Below are positions 34,956 to 48,487 of a DNA stretch of 64,000 bases, piece by piece. The notes under the pieces are model-generated. The model did not search any database, was not told the DNA's origin, and saw only the letters and a list, made by a program, of their open reading frames with translations. The translations under genes and the position numbers were made by a program. Source of the DNA: Chrysomallon squamiferum (lineage: Eukaryota > Mollusca > Gastropoda > Neomphalida > Peltospiridae); contig CM022677.1 of the NCBI GenBank assembly GCA_012295275.1, positions 12,780,934-12,844,933 of the forward strand, in the 5' to 3' direction. Numbering within the stretch: the first letter of the stretch is position 1; each line of letters begins with the position of its first letter.

Positions 34956-36257
34956 GTATGTATAGCTTTCAGCTGTCAAGTCAGTCAGCTGCCTTAATAA
35001 GAATGTTTAGAAAGATTTTATTATAATTATTATTATTATTATTATTATTTTAAACATAGCGTTAAGGTGATCTCTATAACGTATCATCATGAAACAAATA
35101 TTAAACAACTTAGCTAATTAGAATATTAATTGTTCCTGAAACAAACCCTTTATAGTCTGTTTTATCACATATTGGCTGTACTTGAAGAACATTTTGAGTA
35201 TGTGAACACTCTTTGCTTTTATTTTTATTATATCATTGTCTTTCATGTAATCCTAGGTTTATAACTTGTATACTGTAACCACAACCTGAAACCACATAAC
35301 TTTAAAGTTGTACAATGATTTCTTAGAAATACAACTGAAAACAAGAACATTCTTAAAATGACTAAGAACAGCACCAGCTCCTTCAGTGAGGCATCTTGTT
35401 TGTTGTGAGATTTGACATGTGAAGTGGATGATGGATCCTGGTGGTTGAGTCATGTTTGATGTCTGCAACTGAGTACATTGCCACTGACAATTATTCACTT
35501 TGATCTAGAGTTCATGCAGCTAATAGCTATTGATTTGTTTAATTTTGCTAGAATTAGAATTCTTATTTTTTATTATTATTGTATGTCTGTATATGTATGT
35601 ATTTATATTATTATTATTATAATTTTTATTTACTTATTTATTTATTTATTTATCAATTTTTCAATCTCTTAACTGCATCTCCATCTTTCTGGTTATTTTT
35701 CTAAATTCTAATAATTCAAATTATTTTATTTTATTATTTATTTATTATTATTATTATTATTAATATTGTAATTATTCTTTTTCTTTTTACAAGCTAGTTA
35801 TAATTCTTTTTATTATTATTTTTTTCTTCATGTTTCTTTTTATTCAGTAGGGAGCAGACTTTTTTTTTTTAGTTTTTAATAAAACAAGTCACCTAGTAAT
35901 ATCTCAGAGAATTAATATTTTTTGTTACTAGTGTAGATGTTCTGTCTTCCTAATTCAAAACCTGTTTCCATTGATGATGTCGTATTTCTAGTGTTTGCTG
36001 AACAAACCCAAACAATAATGAAGTTGTAAACTTGTATTGTCAATATATTTTGTTTTCTGGAAATTATTATTATTACTGATTTTTTTAGAACCAGTATTAT
36101 TCTGATAACTTGTTTGTTACTAAATAGTGTCTTTTTGGAATAGTTATTTGTATTTATATTGACAGACACTTTTTTCTCTTAATTTCAAGGTCTGCCCTGT
36201 GTTAATATATATATATAATTTGTTTTTCTTTCTATTTTTTTTTTGTTTTTTCCACAG
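34956..36257. other. Intron-like AT-rich stretch
   Basis: Contains ATT, TTA and TATT runs (35,020-35,050, 35,600-35,655, 35,740-35,765). A minus-strand frame at 35,259-35,498 has no motif. Confidence 0.4.
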
Positions 36258-36442
36258 AACTGATATAGGTTTAATATCACTGAAAAAAAAACAACAGCAG
36301 TTGGCACCAAAACACCAGTATCACCATTAGACCTGAGACAAACTGACATCACCACACCAACCACTGAAAACTCAAACTCTGTGCCAAGAAACATCCAGAC
36401 ACACTAGAAAAGAAACCAGAAACACCAGCAGCCATTGCCAGA
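36258..36442 (+). pseudogene. Exon-like Thr/Ser/Pro-rich segment
   Basis: A TTTTTTCCACAG acceptor and a CAGAG/GTATTT donor bracket 185 bases that are richer in coding-like triplets than the flanks. One frame reads PVSPLDLRQTDITTPTTENS, then hits a stop. It could be the linker after the ankyrin repeats of the broken gene. Confidence 0.3.
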
Positions 36443-37338
36443 GGTATTTTGGTAAAAAATAATGTCTAAGAAAGAAAGGGAACAGAAAAAGTTTGATCAT
36501 GTGATTCTTCTTGTGAAACTGGAATTTTTGTTGAAAGCAGCCGGACCAAGCTTAAACTGCCACAAGCTTTAACACCAACATATCCACTTAGTCACATTTT
36601 AAATCTTTGAAAAACATTCAGGTAAATATGTCTGTAAATATGTCTTAGTCTATCTGTCTGTTTCTCTTTCTGCCTACCTCCTTATTTATTTATTTGATTT
36701 CTATCTCTGCTTTTCTGTTTGTATTTCTTTCCTTGAAACTGTGCAGATAAATATGTTTATCTTTCTTACTATGTCTCTACTTAATATGCTTATCTGTTTT
36801 TCTGCCTGTTTCTTTATGTATCATTTCTTATTTGTTCCTAATTATCATTTTTTTTAGTTTTCTTTCTTTTTTCTTCCTTTCTTTTCTTTATGTTTTTTAA
36901 TAATGATTTTCTAAGTTGTAATAGTTTTTGAAGTATAACAAAGAAAGAAAAGATTATATATAATCTTTCTGTAAGTTCTCTTTTGATAATTCTGAACATA
37001 AATAGCTTTAGAATCAGCAGTTTAATTTTTAAATTTATTTAAATTTAATTTTAAAATCAGCAATTTTAGTAGACAGCTGATTATTTTAGTTTATTTATTT
37101 TTAAATTTATTTCTATCTAGTTTTTATTTTTAATTTATAAAATAATTTAGTATTCTTAAAATCAGTTTTAGTTATTTAGTTTTGACCCCAGTTTTAAATT
37201 TATCATGAAACAGCTTTGTTTCCGTGTTTTTTGGCAGTGTGTTCTAACACAACAGTGATCTTCCTTAGCCTCACCACCAACAAAACAGACACTGAGAGTG
37301 CTGTGAGTAATCTGAATTATAACTGTTACAAAGTCTTT

Positions 37339-37375
<37 letters not shown>

Positions 37376-37848
37376 CCAGTTTAAAGAATTCCATATTCAT
37401 TACATAATGCTTACACCAATAACAAGAAATTATTTTTATATTTATATTTGTATAATTATGAGAAAAAAATCTTATTTTCTCTTGTTGTTGTTGTTGTTCT
37501 TCTTCTTCTTCTTCTTCTTCTTCTTCTTCTTCTTCTTGGTATTATTATTATTATTATTCTTTATATTATATATGTCACTGTTATTGTTATTATTATTAGT
37601 AGTAGTAGTAATTAGTATATGTAATTAATGTGTAATTGTCACTTAGCTACTAATATTGCTAATTCTGCTACTACCACTATTACTACTATTATTCTACTAA
37701 CAAAAACAGTTACTAACAGTGACTTTCATTACACTAAATCAATTACCAGTAATTATTATCTATCTATTTACCACTGTGTGTGTTACTGCTATTTGTACTG
37801 TTGCTACAAATGTTACTACAAATGTTATTTTTACCACTATTATTACAT

Positions 37849-37881
<33 letters not shown>

Positions 37882-38366
37882 TGGTGTCTGCAGTTATTTA
37901 CTACCTCTATGTATTGTATCTACTTGTACTGAACAACCTAAGCTAATTCTACCACAGTTATCACTATTACTGTTACTGCTGCAATTACCACTATTTGTAT
38001 TACTACTACTAGTATAGTTATTACTAATATTACAAACTATTACCACTGTTACTATTACTAGTACTGTTACTACTGATATTACAATTATTACCACTATTAC
38101 TGCTACTAGTTAGTACTTTATAACTATTAGTATACTCTGTCTCTCTTACTGTCTTTCTCTTTCTCTGTCTCCTCTAAGAAACCTTAGCTTCAAGAATCTT
38201 AATTTATCATTACATATTTTTAACTTTCTTATTTATTTACTGGTTTTATTAATATAAATGTGTATTTCTCTGTAATTTCAGAGCTATTTTCTGATAATGT
38301 ATATTCTGCACATTGTGAATTATTATTATTATTATTATTATTGTTTTTATTTGATTTTATTACCAG
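36443..38366. other. Intron-like stretch dominated by trinucleotide repeats
   Basis: TAA run (37,342-37,372), TTC/TTG runs (37,480-37,537), CTA/CTACTA runs (37,850-37,880) and mixed TTACTA-like sequence to 38,110. 37,238-37,310 could be a short exon (GGCAG acceptor, Thr-rich frame), but support is thin. Confidence 0.5.
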
Positions 38367-38474
38367 CTGGGATCACTTAATCTTGTATTCGGTTTTTTAT
38401 CTGAATGATGCAAAAGTTAACAACCAAACTCTTATAGTTGATGGTAAATTTAGATTTGTAAAATATATTTACAT

Positions 38475-38548
<74 letters not shown>

Positions 38549-38886
38549 GTATATATACATACACACACATGTATTTCATTCTGTAACTAGCTAGATTTGA
38601 TGTATCAGAATATGTTTCAACTTTTTTTCTTTTTCTGCTCATAGTTAAGATACCAGGTTTGTTAATACTGTTTTTCATTTTTTTCAGATATTCCAGATTC
38701 CAAAGCAGTCACAAGTTCTCTACAGGAATTAAGTCTGAACTCCAGTTGTTTAACCAACCAGCTGTTTGAGTTTCTGTTAGAACATTTCCATAGAAAACTC
38801 CTTTCTTTGAAAGACTTCTGTGGACATTGGAAATTGTCCTGATCTTTCTGTGTCTGTCATTGACGATTTAGTTAAACTTACTTCAG
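38367..38886 (+). pseudogene. Two exons of a leucine-rich-like region, frameshifted
   Basis: Exon 38,367-38,443 (ATTACCAG acceptor, GTAAAT donor) and exon 38,688-38,886 (TTTTTTTCAG acceptor, CTTCAG/GT donor) join in phase 1. The joined frame reads LIVD, then DIPDSKAVTSSLQELSLNSS, a leucine-rich-repeat-like pattern. A shift near 38,820 precedes a continuing frame with NCPDLSVSVIDDLVKLTS. The intron carries a CT microsatellite (38,477-38,543). It lies downstream of the ankyrin exons on the same strand, so it could be the same gene or a neighbour. Confidence 0.45.
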
Positions 38887-39239
38887 GTAATTTTTTTAAA
38901 TTTTATAAATTTTTATAATATTTGAATAATTATTCTATATATAATCCTAATCTTTCTCTATCAGACATAGACAATTTAGTTAAACCATATGCTAAGAATA
39001 TTAAACTAAACTTTTTATTATGAAATAATTTTATGTAGATATTTTTAATGTATATAAATATTTTGTTTTGTTATATAGTTGTAATTATTATGTATTTGTT
39101 ATTGAGTAGGTAATTATGTATAAACTGCTTGTTTCCTTTTTGCTTTTGTTCTCATGTTCTCTGTCTCTGAGTCTGTCTTTCAGTCTGTCTTTAAGCCTTT
39201 TATAATTAATTTTCTAATTTCAGCTTTACTTATATTTAT

Positions 39240-40010
39240 ATTCCTGAGAGTGAGTGAGTATGTGTGTATAAGCAATAGAGATAATTGCTCTGACAATAGT
39301 CTGTGTGTATGTGTGTGTGAATATCAGCAATAGTGCAAATTGCTATTCTGATCAGTTTGTGTGTGTATGTGTTGTATCAGCAACACTGATAACTGCTACT
39401 CTGACATTAGTTGTGTGTTTGTGAGTGAGTGTGAGTGTACAAGCAATAATGATAACTGTTATTCTGTGTATGTGTGTGACTGTGTTTGTGAGTGTATCAG
39501 CAATAGTGATAACAGCTACTCTGATAATAGTATGTGTGTGTGTCTTTGAGTGTATCAGCAGTAGTGATAACTGCTTCTGTGATAATAGTCTGTGTGTGCA
39601 AGAATATGAGCAATAGTGATAACTACTACTTTGATAATAGTGTGTGTGTCTGAGTATCAGCTACAGTGATAATTGCTACTTTGATAATTGTGTGGGTATC
39701 GGAAATAGTGATAACTACTACTATGATATCAGTATGTGTGTGTGTTTGTGTTTGAGTGTATCAGTGATAATTACTACTGTGATCATAGTATGTGTATGTC
39801 TGTATGTGTATGTGTATGTCAGGAATTTTGATAATTGTTACTCTGATAATAGTGTGTGTGTATCAGCAATAGTGATAATTGCTACTCTGATAATAGTGTG
39901 TGTGTGTGTGTGTGTGTCACTGTGTTTGTGAGTAGTGTTAACTGTTTCTGTGATAATAGTGTTTGTGACTAAATCAGCAGTAGTGATCACTGCTACTCTG
40001 ATAATAGTGT
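39240..40010. repeat. Minisatellite, about 65-70-bp unit
   Basis: At least ten irregular copies of a unit with ATCAGCAATAGTGATAACTG, then CTACTCTGATAATAGT and a TGTGTG stretch. Frames across it are repeat-derived. Confidence 0.85.
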
Positions 40011-40639
40011 GTCTGTATAAAAAGGAGTAATAATTAATAACTAGAGAATTCTATAAATAAAAGTCAGGACAAATATAATGTGTGTTTTTTATAGGAGATG
40101 AGACTCAGTTGTACAGTGACAATGACTTTATTCTCATAAACTGTAGATTACACTTATTAACAAATGACAAATATACATTTTCAGGCTGGTCAAAAGCATC
40201 AGATGATGAATAATATGAATTCTCTGGTGGAATATATACAATACAATTAAAATGTTATGATCTGTGTGTAAAACCCTGCTTTCTGTCTCCAGCCACATAA
40301 TACATTTACACTGTGATTCAGTAATACTTATTTTAGTAGATAATTTTTTGTATATACAGCTATACCCCCAGATTTACAATGAGATAAAGAAACTCTGTTT
40401 TTATCATATGCTTTATAATAAAGAATATTAATTAGTGATGGTTTCAAGTATCTCTGAGCTTACTTGCCAAATCTCACACGTTAATCTTATTATTTTTAAA
40501 ACTTAAGGGCTTACTTCTTTATGATTTTTGTTAGGCGTATCTTTACAAACGAGAGAGTTTACTGACATTTGCTCAACACTGTTTTCACTTGGTAAGACTT
40601 GTCCTCCTCCATTGTTGTATTGCACTGAGTGAACTGACT

Positions 40640-41240
40640 TGTCTCAGTCAGAGTTTGGTTTGTGTTGTGTGATCTCTGTTGTCTTGTTTCTGTTGACTGA
40701 GTTGTTATGTTTGTGTTGTGTGATCTCTGTTGTCTTGTTTCTGTTGGCTGAGTTGTTATGTTTGTGTTGTGTGATCTCTGTTGTCTTGTTTCTGTTGTCT
40801 GAGTTGTTATGTTTGTGTTGTGTGATCTCTGTTGTCTTGTTTCTGTTGGCTGAGTTGTTATGTTTTGTGTGTTTGTGTGATTCTGTGTGATCTCTGTTGT
40901 CTTGTTTGTTTCTGTTGACTGAGTTGTTATGTTTGTGTTGTGTGATCTCTGTTGTCTCTGTTGGCTGTTGTCTTGTTTCTGTTGTCTTGTTTCTGAGTTG
41001 TTATGTTTGTGTTGTGTGATCTCTGTTGTCTTGTTTCTGTTGGTTATGTTTGTTGTTGTGTGATCTGAGTTGTTATGTTTTGTGTTGTGTGATCTCTGTT
41101 GTCTTGTTTGTCTGTTGACTGAGTTGTTATGTCTGTGTTGTGAGATCTCTGTTATCTTGTTTCTGTTGACTGAGTTGTTATGTTTGTGTTGTGTGATCTC
41201 TGTTGTCTTGTTTCTGTTGGCTGAGTTGTTATGTTTGTGT
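40640..41240. repeat. 51-bp minisatellite
   Basis: About eleven partly rearranged copies of a 51-bp unit starting GAGTTGTTATGTTTGTGTTG. Fifty-one is a multiple of three, which keeps a Leu/Cys/Val frame open for several units (40,639-40,890). Confidence 0.9.
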
Positions 41241-41259
41241 TGCTGGCTTCTGGCCTGAC

Positions 41260-41916
41260 CTCTCCCAGTGTAAACAGCCTGACCTTGATATACAGTTTAT
41301 CACTATTTAAAACCAATCTTTTCCCTTGCTGGTTTGTAATGTGGATATAATAATTTTCTCCTGTCATTAATGTATTTCGGGAATTGTTCATTAACCCCAT
41401 ACGGTTTGTTGTGGGTGCAGCTCTTCTCACTATTTCACATATTTGTTGTTTCATACTGTTATTATTATCTCTGATTTAACAAGTAGAACTGTTCATATCT
41501 GACACAACAGATTTCAAATCTCACATTTTACCACTATATCTTGTACAGTTATTTCCATGCTATTCAGTTGTTTTTCAATCAAGTCCAAGTTTTTCAGTTT
41601 ATCACACATTATAGCTAACGTTCTAGTCAAAGTATCTAATTTTATACTGACATCTTGATTGTTCACAACTGGTGAAATTAAACCAGAATACTGAGAGTGG
41701 GATCATTAGGTTTGTCCATATTGTCCATACTGTGACTGCTGACACTGTTGAATTGGTGTTGACTGATAAAATGGTGCAGATGAACATCTCGTTATTCTGT
41801 GTATTTGACATCCTTGTAATAGCGACTTCTTGACCAGCTTGGCTGCTGCTTACCCTTATTTTCTGTTCACTTTCTCCACTTATAGTTTTACTCTTATTTT
41901 TTTTCTCTTTTAGCAA
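41260..41916 (-). pseudogene. Uncharacterised minus-strand fragment, partly coiled-coil-like
   Basis: The open frames 41,916-41,623 and 41,454-41,260 are separated by stops. Between them, in another frame, lies MCDKLKNLDLIEKQLNSMEI, a heptad-like pattern. The last part reads GENYYIHITNQQGKRLVLNS. The order recalls the coiled-coil first protein of a LINE element, but no zinc knuckle or reverse transcriptase is present. Origin uncertain. Confidence 0.25.
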
Positions 41917-42489
41917 TAACTTACATTGATAAAAAGAGATAAAATCCCTTTAATACTAATAAACATTATATATTTTCACAGAGAGATGAGAGAATGACTT
42001 TCATTTCCATGCATGTGTTAGTGGGAAGTAATGGTTACTCGTGTTGGGAACATTAAACAACCACACAAAAAAGATCAAACAGAACTTGAAGAGACCAAGT
42101 GAGTTAACACTGTCTTTTCTTTTTCCTTTCACATGTGTCACTCTTTAACTGACAAAGATGATAAAGGTACTTGTAAAAAATAATTGTCATAACTAGCACT
42201 TTTTATTTTTTATTTTTTGTTGTTAGCCTAATCAGATATACATTGATGAAAAAGGCTGTTAATTCAGATATTTTGTAAGAAAAAATAATGTAAATTATTT
42301 GTTTGTGAATTAATAGCTAAAGAAGACTATTTATAAGGTGAAAGTTCTATTATTTGTTGATTTTAGGTTGTAGTAGCTTGTGTGTGTGTGTTTGGTGTTG
42401 TTTTTTTAATTAAAAATATAATCTATATAACTACTGTTTTATTTATTTTTATTAATTAAGTATGAGTTTAATTTTTTTTTTTTTCTAAG

Positions 42490-43529
42490 GGATCTAAAAT
42501 ATCCATGTCTATGTGTGGATTGAATGCTCCTATAAAGGTATGTTTTATTCATTCACTTTTGTGTTTTATTTGATTAAGGATGGATTTAATTAAAAGATGC
42601 AAAGTTTATTTTTATGCACAGAATAGTATTGAAACATTTATATAAATGTCTCATAAATGATGTTTACTTTAGATAGTATAGAATCAATTTAATAATGGTT
42701 TATAAACCTTGTAATAATTTGCATGCCAGCCTAATAGAGTAGTGAACAGAACATGTGTAATTTGCTGTTAGTAATATCTCACTCAAATCTGAAAAAAGGA
42801 GCAAAATTTTACTTATATTAAAGTGGCAGGAAAGTATGTTACAATTAAATATTTTAATAATCAAATAATTTATTGTAAATGATGTAACTATAATGATTGT
42901 TAAAGGTTAATTAAAGATCATAAGAATAATCTCAAATGTATTTCCATCATGCTAGTATGTTAGCATTTCAAGTAGAATCAGTATAACAAGACCATTTCTT
43001 TACTGCCTAATGTAATACTATATATATATATATATATATATATACCTAATGTAATATATAGGTTTAAATTGTTTATTTACTTAATATTCCTGGCAGTCAC
43101 CGTAAACTGGACTAAAAGACTAAAACAGTGTAATTATCAAAATTTTAGCAAGTTAATAGAATTATTCAAATATTAAAACACATTTTTGTAATCTCTCTTA
43201 CTGGTGTATTGCTCTTTAAATGGTTTTATGTCAAAGTCAAAAAATAAAATTAAACTAAGAATATAAAACCATTTAATAAATTATTTTTATTATTAAAATT
43301 GGATGGAAAAAATAAAAATGAGGACTAAAATTCTACTTGCTAAGACAGTGAAATATTGACAACAAAAATACTGCTTGCACTTTATTTTATGTTTAGTTTA
43401 TATGAATATTATTTTGTTTTCCTTGTAGGATCCTAGAAATGTTGTTTTTCAGAAAAGGTTCACTAGATTCAAATGCTGCCTCAGCTTCCCTGTCCAGAGA
43501 AAAAGCTCAACACTTCAGTTGAAAATGTT
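42490..43529 (+). other. Two exon-like segments with good splice borders
   Basis: 42,490-42,537 (TTTCTAAG acceptor, AAG/GTATGT donor, 16 open codons) and 43,429-43,529 (CCTTGTAG acceptor, GTAAGA donor) are in compatible phase 0. The joined frame (SMCGLNAPIK then DPRNVVFQKRF) has no motif I recognise. They may be 3' exons of the broken plus-strand gene. No RING finger, expected at the end of mind-bomb proteins, is visible. Confidence 0.25.
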
Positions 43530-43559
43530 GTAAGACACATTTTCAGAAAATGTTCACTA

Positions 43560-44064
43560 GAGCACAAAAGAATGCTTTTTTTGATGTGTATTATTTTTAT
43601 CAGGGGCTAAATCAAAGGATTTGCTGGGGTAATTCAATTTAAAAATAATCATCTAAGAAGAAAAAAACAAAAAAAATCAATTTTTATCTTTTTTTTTTTT
43701 TTTTAAATCAAATAAATCAAGGATTTGCTTTCAATTTAAAAGAAAAATGAAGGGTTGGGGGAAAATCAAGGGTTATAATTAGTGTAAATATATTTGAAAT
43801 TATGTAATTATTTCAATAACTAATCTTTAAAAAATAAGAAATAATAATTTTAAAAATGATAAAAAATAAAAAAAAAAAAAAAAAAAAAATAAGAAAAAAA
43901 TTTCCCGAATATTTTATACTTTGCCTTTTACATTTTGGAACAATTCAAAAAATTAGTTTAAAAATGTACAAATTGAAATGTCTTCTAATTTTTTATAATC
44001 TGTATTTTCTGTTTAATTCAGTTAAAAAGCTTGGGAAAAAAAAAAATAATAAATAAATAAATAA

Positions 44065-44112
<48 letters not shown>

Positions 44113-45400
44113 AAATAATTATCACTTAAAAAATGAAGTACAAACTGGTATTTAATGTTTCCAAGCTGAATGAAAATTAAAGCTGGTTTGTTTGTTCAAA
44201 AATCTAGCACCTCCTGTTTTGTTATAGTGTAATTGGTAAACATCACTAGCAGTTGCCCTGCACAAGTTATCATCTGGAGAAAGAAACTTGTTTACTTAAG
44301 CAACAGTAGCAGGGGTCCTAATACAGACTTAAGACAATCTGGTTTGAAGATTCAGAAATGCATATGACAACAAAGTAATTCAAATAGTCCCTTACAATCT
44401 TTGCTTTTAAGAATTATAGTACCTAAATGGTTCTCCAGCTTTCAGATTCAAATTTTCATTGTTTATTCTAAGAGAGATATTGTAAGATTATGCAAATTCA
44501 GTACTTTAAATATTTTTAGCAATGCTTTGAGTTTTTTATCAACAATAAAATATAACCAGGTTTTGTTACATAAATGGGTGGCAGTACAAATATGTTTTAA
44601 TAAAAAAATCATTATTTGTTCTTAACTGTTTTAAATCCTGACATTTACAAAATCAAACACATTGCATCTTATTTAAAAATAATAATGAAAATGGAAAATA
44701 TTTCTGAAATTGTTTCACTTTCTTAATATTAAAAATGTTAAGGCACATTCAAATAATTTTTAAAATATATAAGAAAAAATGAAGCATAGTCTTTGTATGT
44801 TTTTATTTTTATTATGTATATATTGATCAGCGTCTTCTGTATTTGTTATCAATTAGCAAAAGATAATCTGACAATCATTATTTATATATATATATACTTC
44901 TTATTTGAATTAGGTAAACAAACATTTATAGCTCTCTCTCTCTCTCTCGCTTTCTCCACACTCAGTCTTTTTTGTATATTTACAAAGACAAAATCAAAAT
45001 ACAACATCTTGAAATGGATATTACTGTTTTAGTGAAAACAGTTTAAATTCTGATTTAATAAAGTACCAAAATACATTTTATATGAAAATAGCTGTCACCT
45101 TAATTATTTTTTATGTTCACCTTTTCTGTGCATTAAAAACCACATGATGAAATTAAAACAAAACATGAGAACAATATTACTGTTTTGTAAAAAAAGTATA
45201 AGATTAAGAAATACATCAGTAGACAAGTTATAGAGACTTTATTTCTTTATTTCTTTATTTATTAATTATTGTTGTTATTGTATTGTTGTTATTTATTGTT
45301 AGTATTATATTATTATTATGATTATTATTATTATTATTATTTATTTGTCATAGTGTTTACTTTTGTCTTCTCTCTTATTTTCAGAAATGTGCTTGATTCT
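43560..45400. other. Gene-free AT-rich stretch before the right arm
   Basis: Poly-A (43,868-43,889), a TAAA run and a TA run (44,045-44,106) and a CTCT run (44,935-44,948). No coding frame is supported. Confidence 0.6.
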
Positions 45401-45479
45401 GTTTTCTTCACATCTGCTGTTGTTGCTGTAGTTGTTGTAGTTGTTTCATCACCACTTTCTGCTGCTGTTCTCTTTAAAC

Positions 45480-46290
45480 TAGTTTCTGACTGAACTGTGT
45501 TTTTGACTGTGTTTTTCACTGACTGTGTTTGCTGTTCTCTTTAAAGCTGTGTTACTGCTGTTTTTTCACTGACTGTGTTACTGCTGTTTTCTTTTTAAGC
45601 TGACTTGTTACTGAACTGTGTTTTCACTGACTGTGTTACTGCTGTTCTCTTTAACTGACTGTGTTACTGGTGTTTTCACTGACTGTGTTACTGGTGTTTT
45701 CACTGAACTGTGTTTTCACTGACTGTTTTGTTCTCTTTAAGCTAGTTTCTGAACTGTGTTTTCTGGTGTTGTTTTCTTTAAGCTACTGTGTTACTGGTGT
45801 TTTCACTGACTGTGTTACTGCTGTTTTCACTGTGTTACTGGTGTTTTCACTCACTGAACTGTTTTACTGACTGTTTTGTTCTCTTTTCTGACTGACTGTG
45901 TGTTACTGGTGTTTTCACTCTGACTGTTTCTACTGGTGTTTTCACTGACTGTGTTTTCACTGACTGTGTTACTGCTTTTCACTGACTTCTGACTGAACTG
46001 TGTTTTCACTGACTGTGTTACTGTGTTTTCACTGACTGTGTTACTGGTGTTTTCACTGACTGTTGGTGTTTTCACTGACTGTGTTACTGGTGTTTTTTAA
46101 CTGACTGTGTTTTTTCACTGACTGTTTTGGTGTTTTCACTGACTGTGTTACTGCTGTTTTTCTTTAACTGAACTGTGTTTTCACTGACTGTGTTACTGCT
46201 GTTTTCTGACTGTTACTGTGTTTTTCTGACTGTGTTACTGGTGTTTTTTTTTTCACTGACTGTGTTTTTCTGCTGTTTTCTTTTCTATCA
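45480..46290. repeat. 24-bp minisatellite, right-arm version, expanded and disordered
   Basis: Reverse complement of the left-arm array, about 800 bp against 430 bp. Units such as TGTTACTGGTGTTTTCACTG are interleaved with TTCTCTTTAAGCTAGTTTCTG segments, and indels remove the three-base phase. No long open frame remains. Confidence 0.8.
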
Positions 46291-46434
46291 CTGGCACATG
46301 CTCTACCTCCATCATCTTTTTACCTACAAACAAGTGATATTTTTATATACCTCTTATCTCTTTATAGCACTGTGTGTCATTTTGTTTCTACATAATTATC
46401 TTTGTATGATGTGTAAGAGTGAGTTTTTATGGTG

Positions 46435-47510
46435 CATGTTATATGTATGTACGTAAGTGTGTGTGTGTGTGTGTGTGTGAGTGTGTATGTGTCTTGTATA
46501 TAAGTTTATATGTGTGTGTGTGTGTGTGAATTTGTCTGTATTTGTATGGTGTATGTGTGTCTATATATGTGTAAGTCTGAGTGTCTGTGTGTGTGTGTTT
46601 CTGTGTGAGTGTGTGTGTTTGTATCTGTGTTTGTATGGATTTTTTGTATATGTATGCATATGTATACATGTGTATGTGCATATATGTGTGTGTTAGTTTA
46701 TGATGAATTATGAGTTTTTTTAATTGTGTATGTTTATGGAATATGTTTTTCTATTTTAATGTGAGTGTTTGATTTTAAATTAGTAACTAATTATTTTTAA
46801 AAAAAAATTTAAGATAATTAATTATAAATAGGTATTTTATTCAATTTTTATTGCTATTTAATTTCAGCAGGTAAAAAACAACATAAAGCACACATAGTAG
46901 TTCTAGATAAATTGTCTTTATTATCAGATTTGTTTTTGGTGTTCAGATAATGTTTTCTGAACCAATAATTTATTTGGCATTGATTACATCCAAACTTACA
47001 CTCAGTAATACAAGCACAAGTATTCATACATACATACCTAGATATAAGTACACATAATCCATACTAATACATATATACACTAATACAGACACATATATAT
47101 CTATACATCTATACAAACATTCTAAAAGATACACATACACACATTCAGAAACATATTCATGATCACTAGATAATTTGACTAAATAAATTCACACAAACAA
47201 CACACACAAAACAACAAACAAACACACAGATACACAAATACATTCATACTTTTACACACATAATACAAACATATCTACACATACATACAGACATACAAAG
47301 ATACAGACATACAAACATACAAACATACATACATATAAACATACATACATACTTAAACATACACATACAATACAAACATACACAGATACACATACATGCA
47401 AACATGCAGAAATACATACATAGTCATGCAGACATAATAAGCACACAGATACATGCAGATACAGACTTACACAAATATATGCACACTCAAATGCACTTAA
47501 TATAAACACA
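46435..47510. repeat. GT-, ATAC- and CA-rich repeats, right arm
   Basis: Counterparts of the left-arm blocks at 28,735-29,010 (here 46,435-46,695) and 27,860-28,440 (here 46,980-47,510). Frames are of low complexity. Confidence 0.7.
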
Positions 47511-47519
47511 GATTGTATG

Positions 47520-48480
47520 TAAGAATTGTCATTATTATTTATCACTGAGTAGCATGATTTATCACAGTGTTTTCAGTACTGCAGTTACTAACATATTGCT
47601 GATTATGTAAGGTTTTGTTTGTAATACAGAGTGGTCTTGATAGTCAGGTTAGTTATTAAAACATTTGTAGTGTTAAGGTTCTGATGTGTTTACACAAAAT
47701 ACAGAACATATATATGATTGTTTTTTATATACAGATGTGCACATGCCTTGCAGAAGCATGACAAATATTTAGACTTTTTAAAATTATTTTTATTTATTTA
47801 TTTAATTATATTATTTCTTAATTATTTTTATATTTTTCTAAAAAAAAAATGTTTTAAAATATATAATCTGCAAAATGCCAGTTTTTTTACAAACCAGAAT
47901 GTAGAAACCAGTTATTTATCAAGTGTGTGTGAACAGATAATTATAATAATAGTAAGTAGCCTGTAGATGATAATTATAATAATAGTGAGCAGAGCTGTAT
48001 CAATTTTCATTTTTCTCTGACATAATTTCCTGGTCTAACCACACCTAAACTGTGATATGTTAAAACAAACACAAAAGATAGGAAAAACAACAATTTTTTT
48101 TTATTTACATGTGATTAGACATTTTTGTTTTGATTTATTTTTTTTTTTTTTTTTGTTTTTTATTATTTTTTTTTTAAAATATTATTTTGTTTTTCAAAAT
48201 ATTTACAAATACAAAATATTTTTTGTTGAACACTGTATGTGTAAATGTAAATGAAAAAAAAAAAAAAAAAATACATTTTAAAAATATAAAAAAATTAACT
48301 ATAAAAATAAATAAATTTTTTGTAAAAATATAAAAGTAATTAAATATTTTTTTATGTGTATATACTTAAACATATTTTTTTCTGAAACATATCTTTTTTT
48401 TAAATTGTAGTAACTAAAGAAATAAAGCAAGAAATAAAATAATAAATAAATAAATAAACAATATTGCATTTATAAATAAA
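47520..48480. other. Non-coding right-arm stretch
   Basis: Matches left-arm 26,690-27,840 in reverse complement. T- and A-rich runs at 48,135-48,200 and 48,253-48,272. Nothing coding. Confidence 0.5.
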
Positions 48481-48487
48481 TAATGTT

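Noticed and set aside
40639-40890. Leu/Cys/Val-rich repeat protein
   Set aside because: It follows from a 51-bp minisatellite whose unit length is divisible by three; no start or splice context is present.
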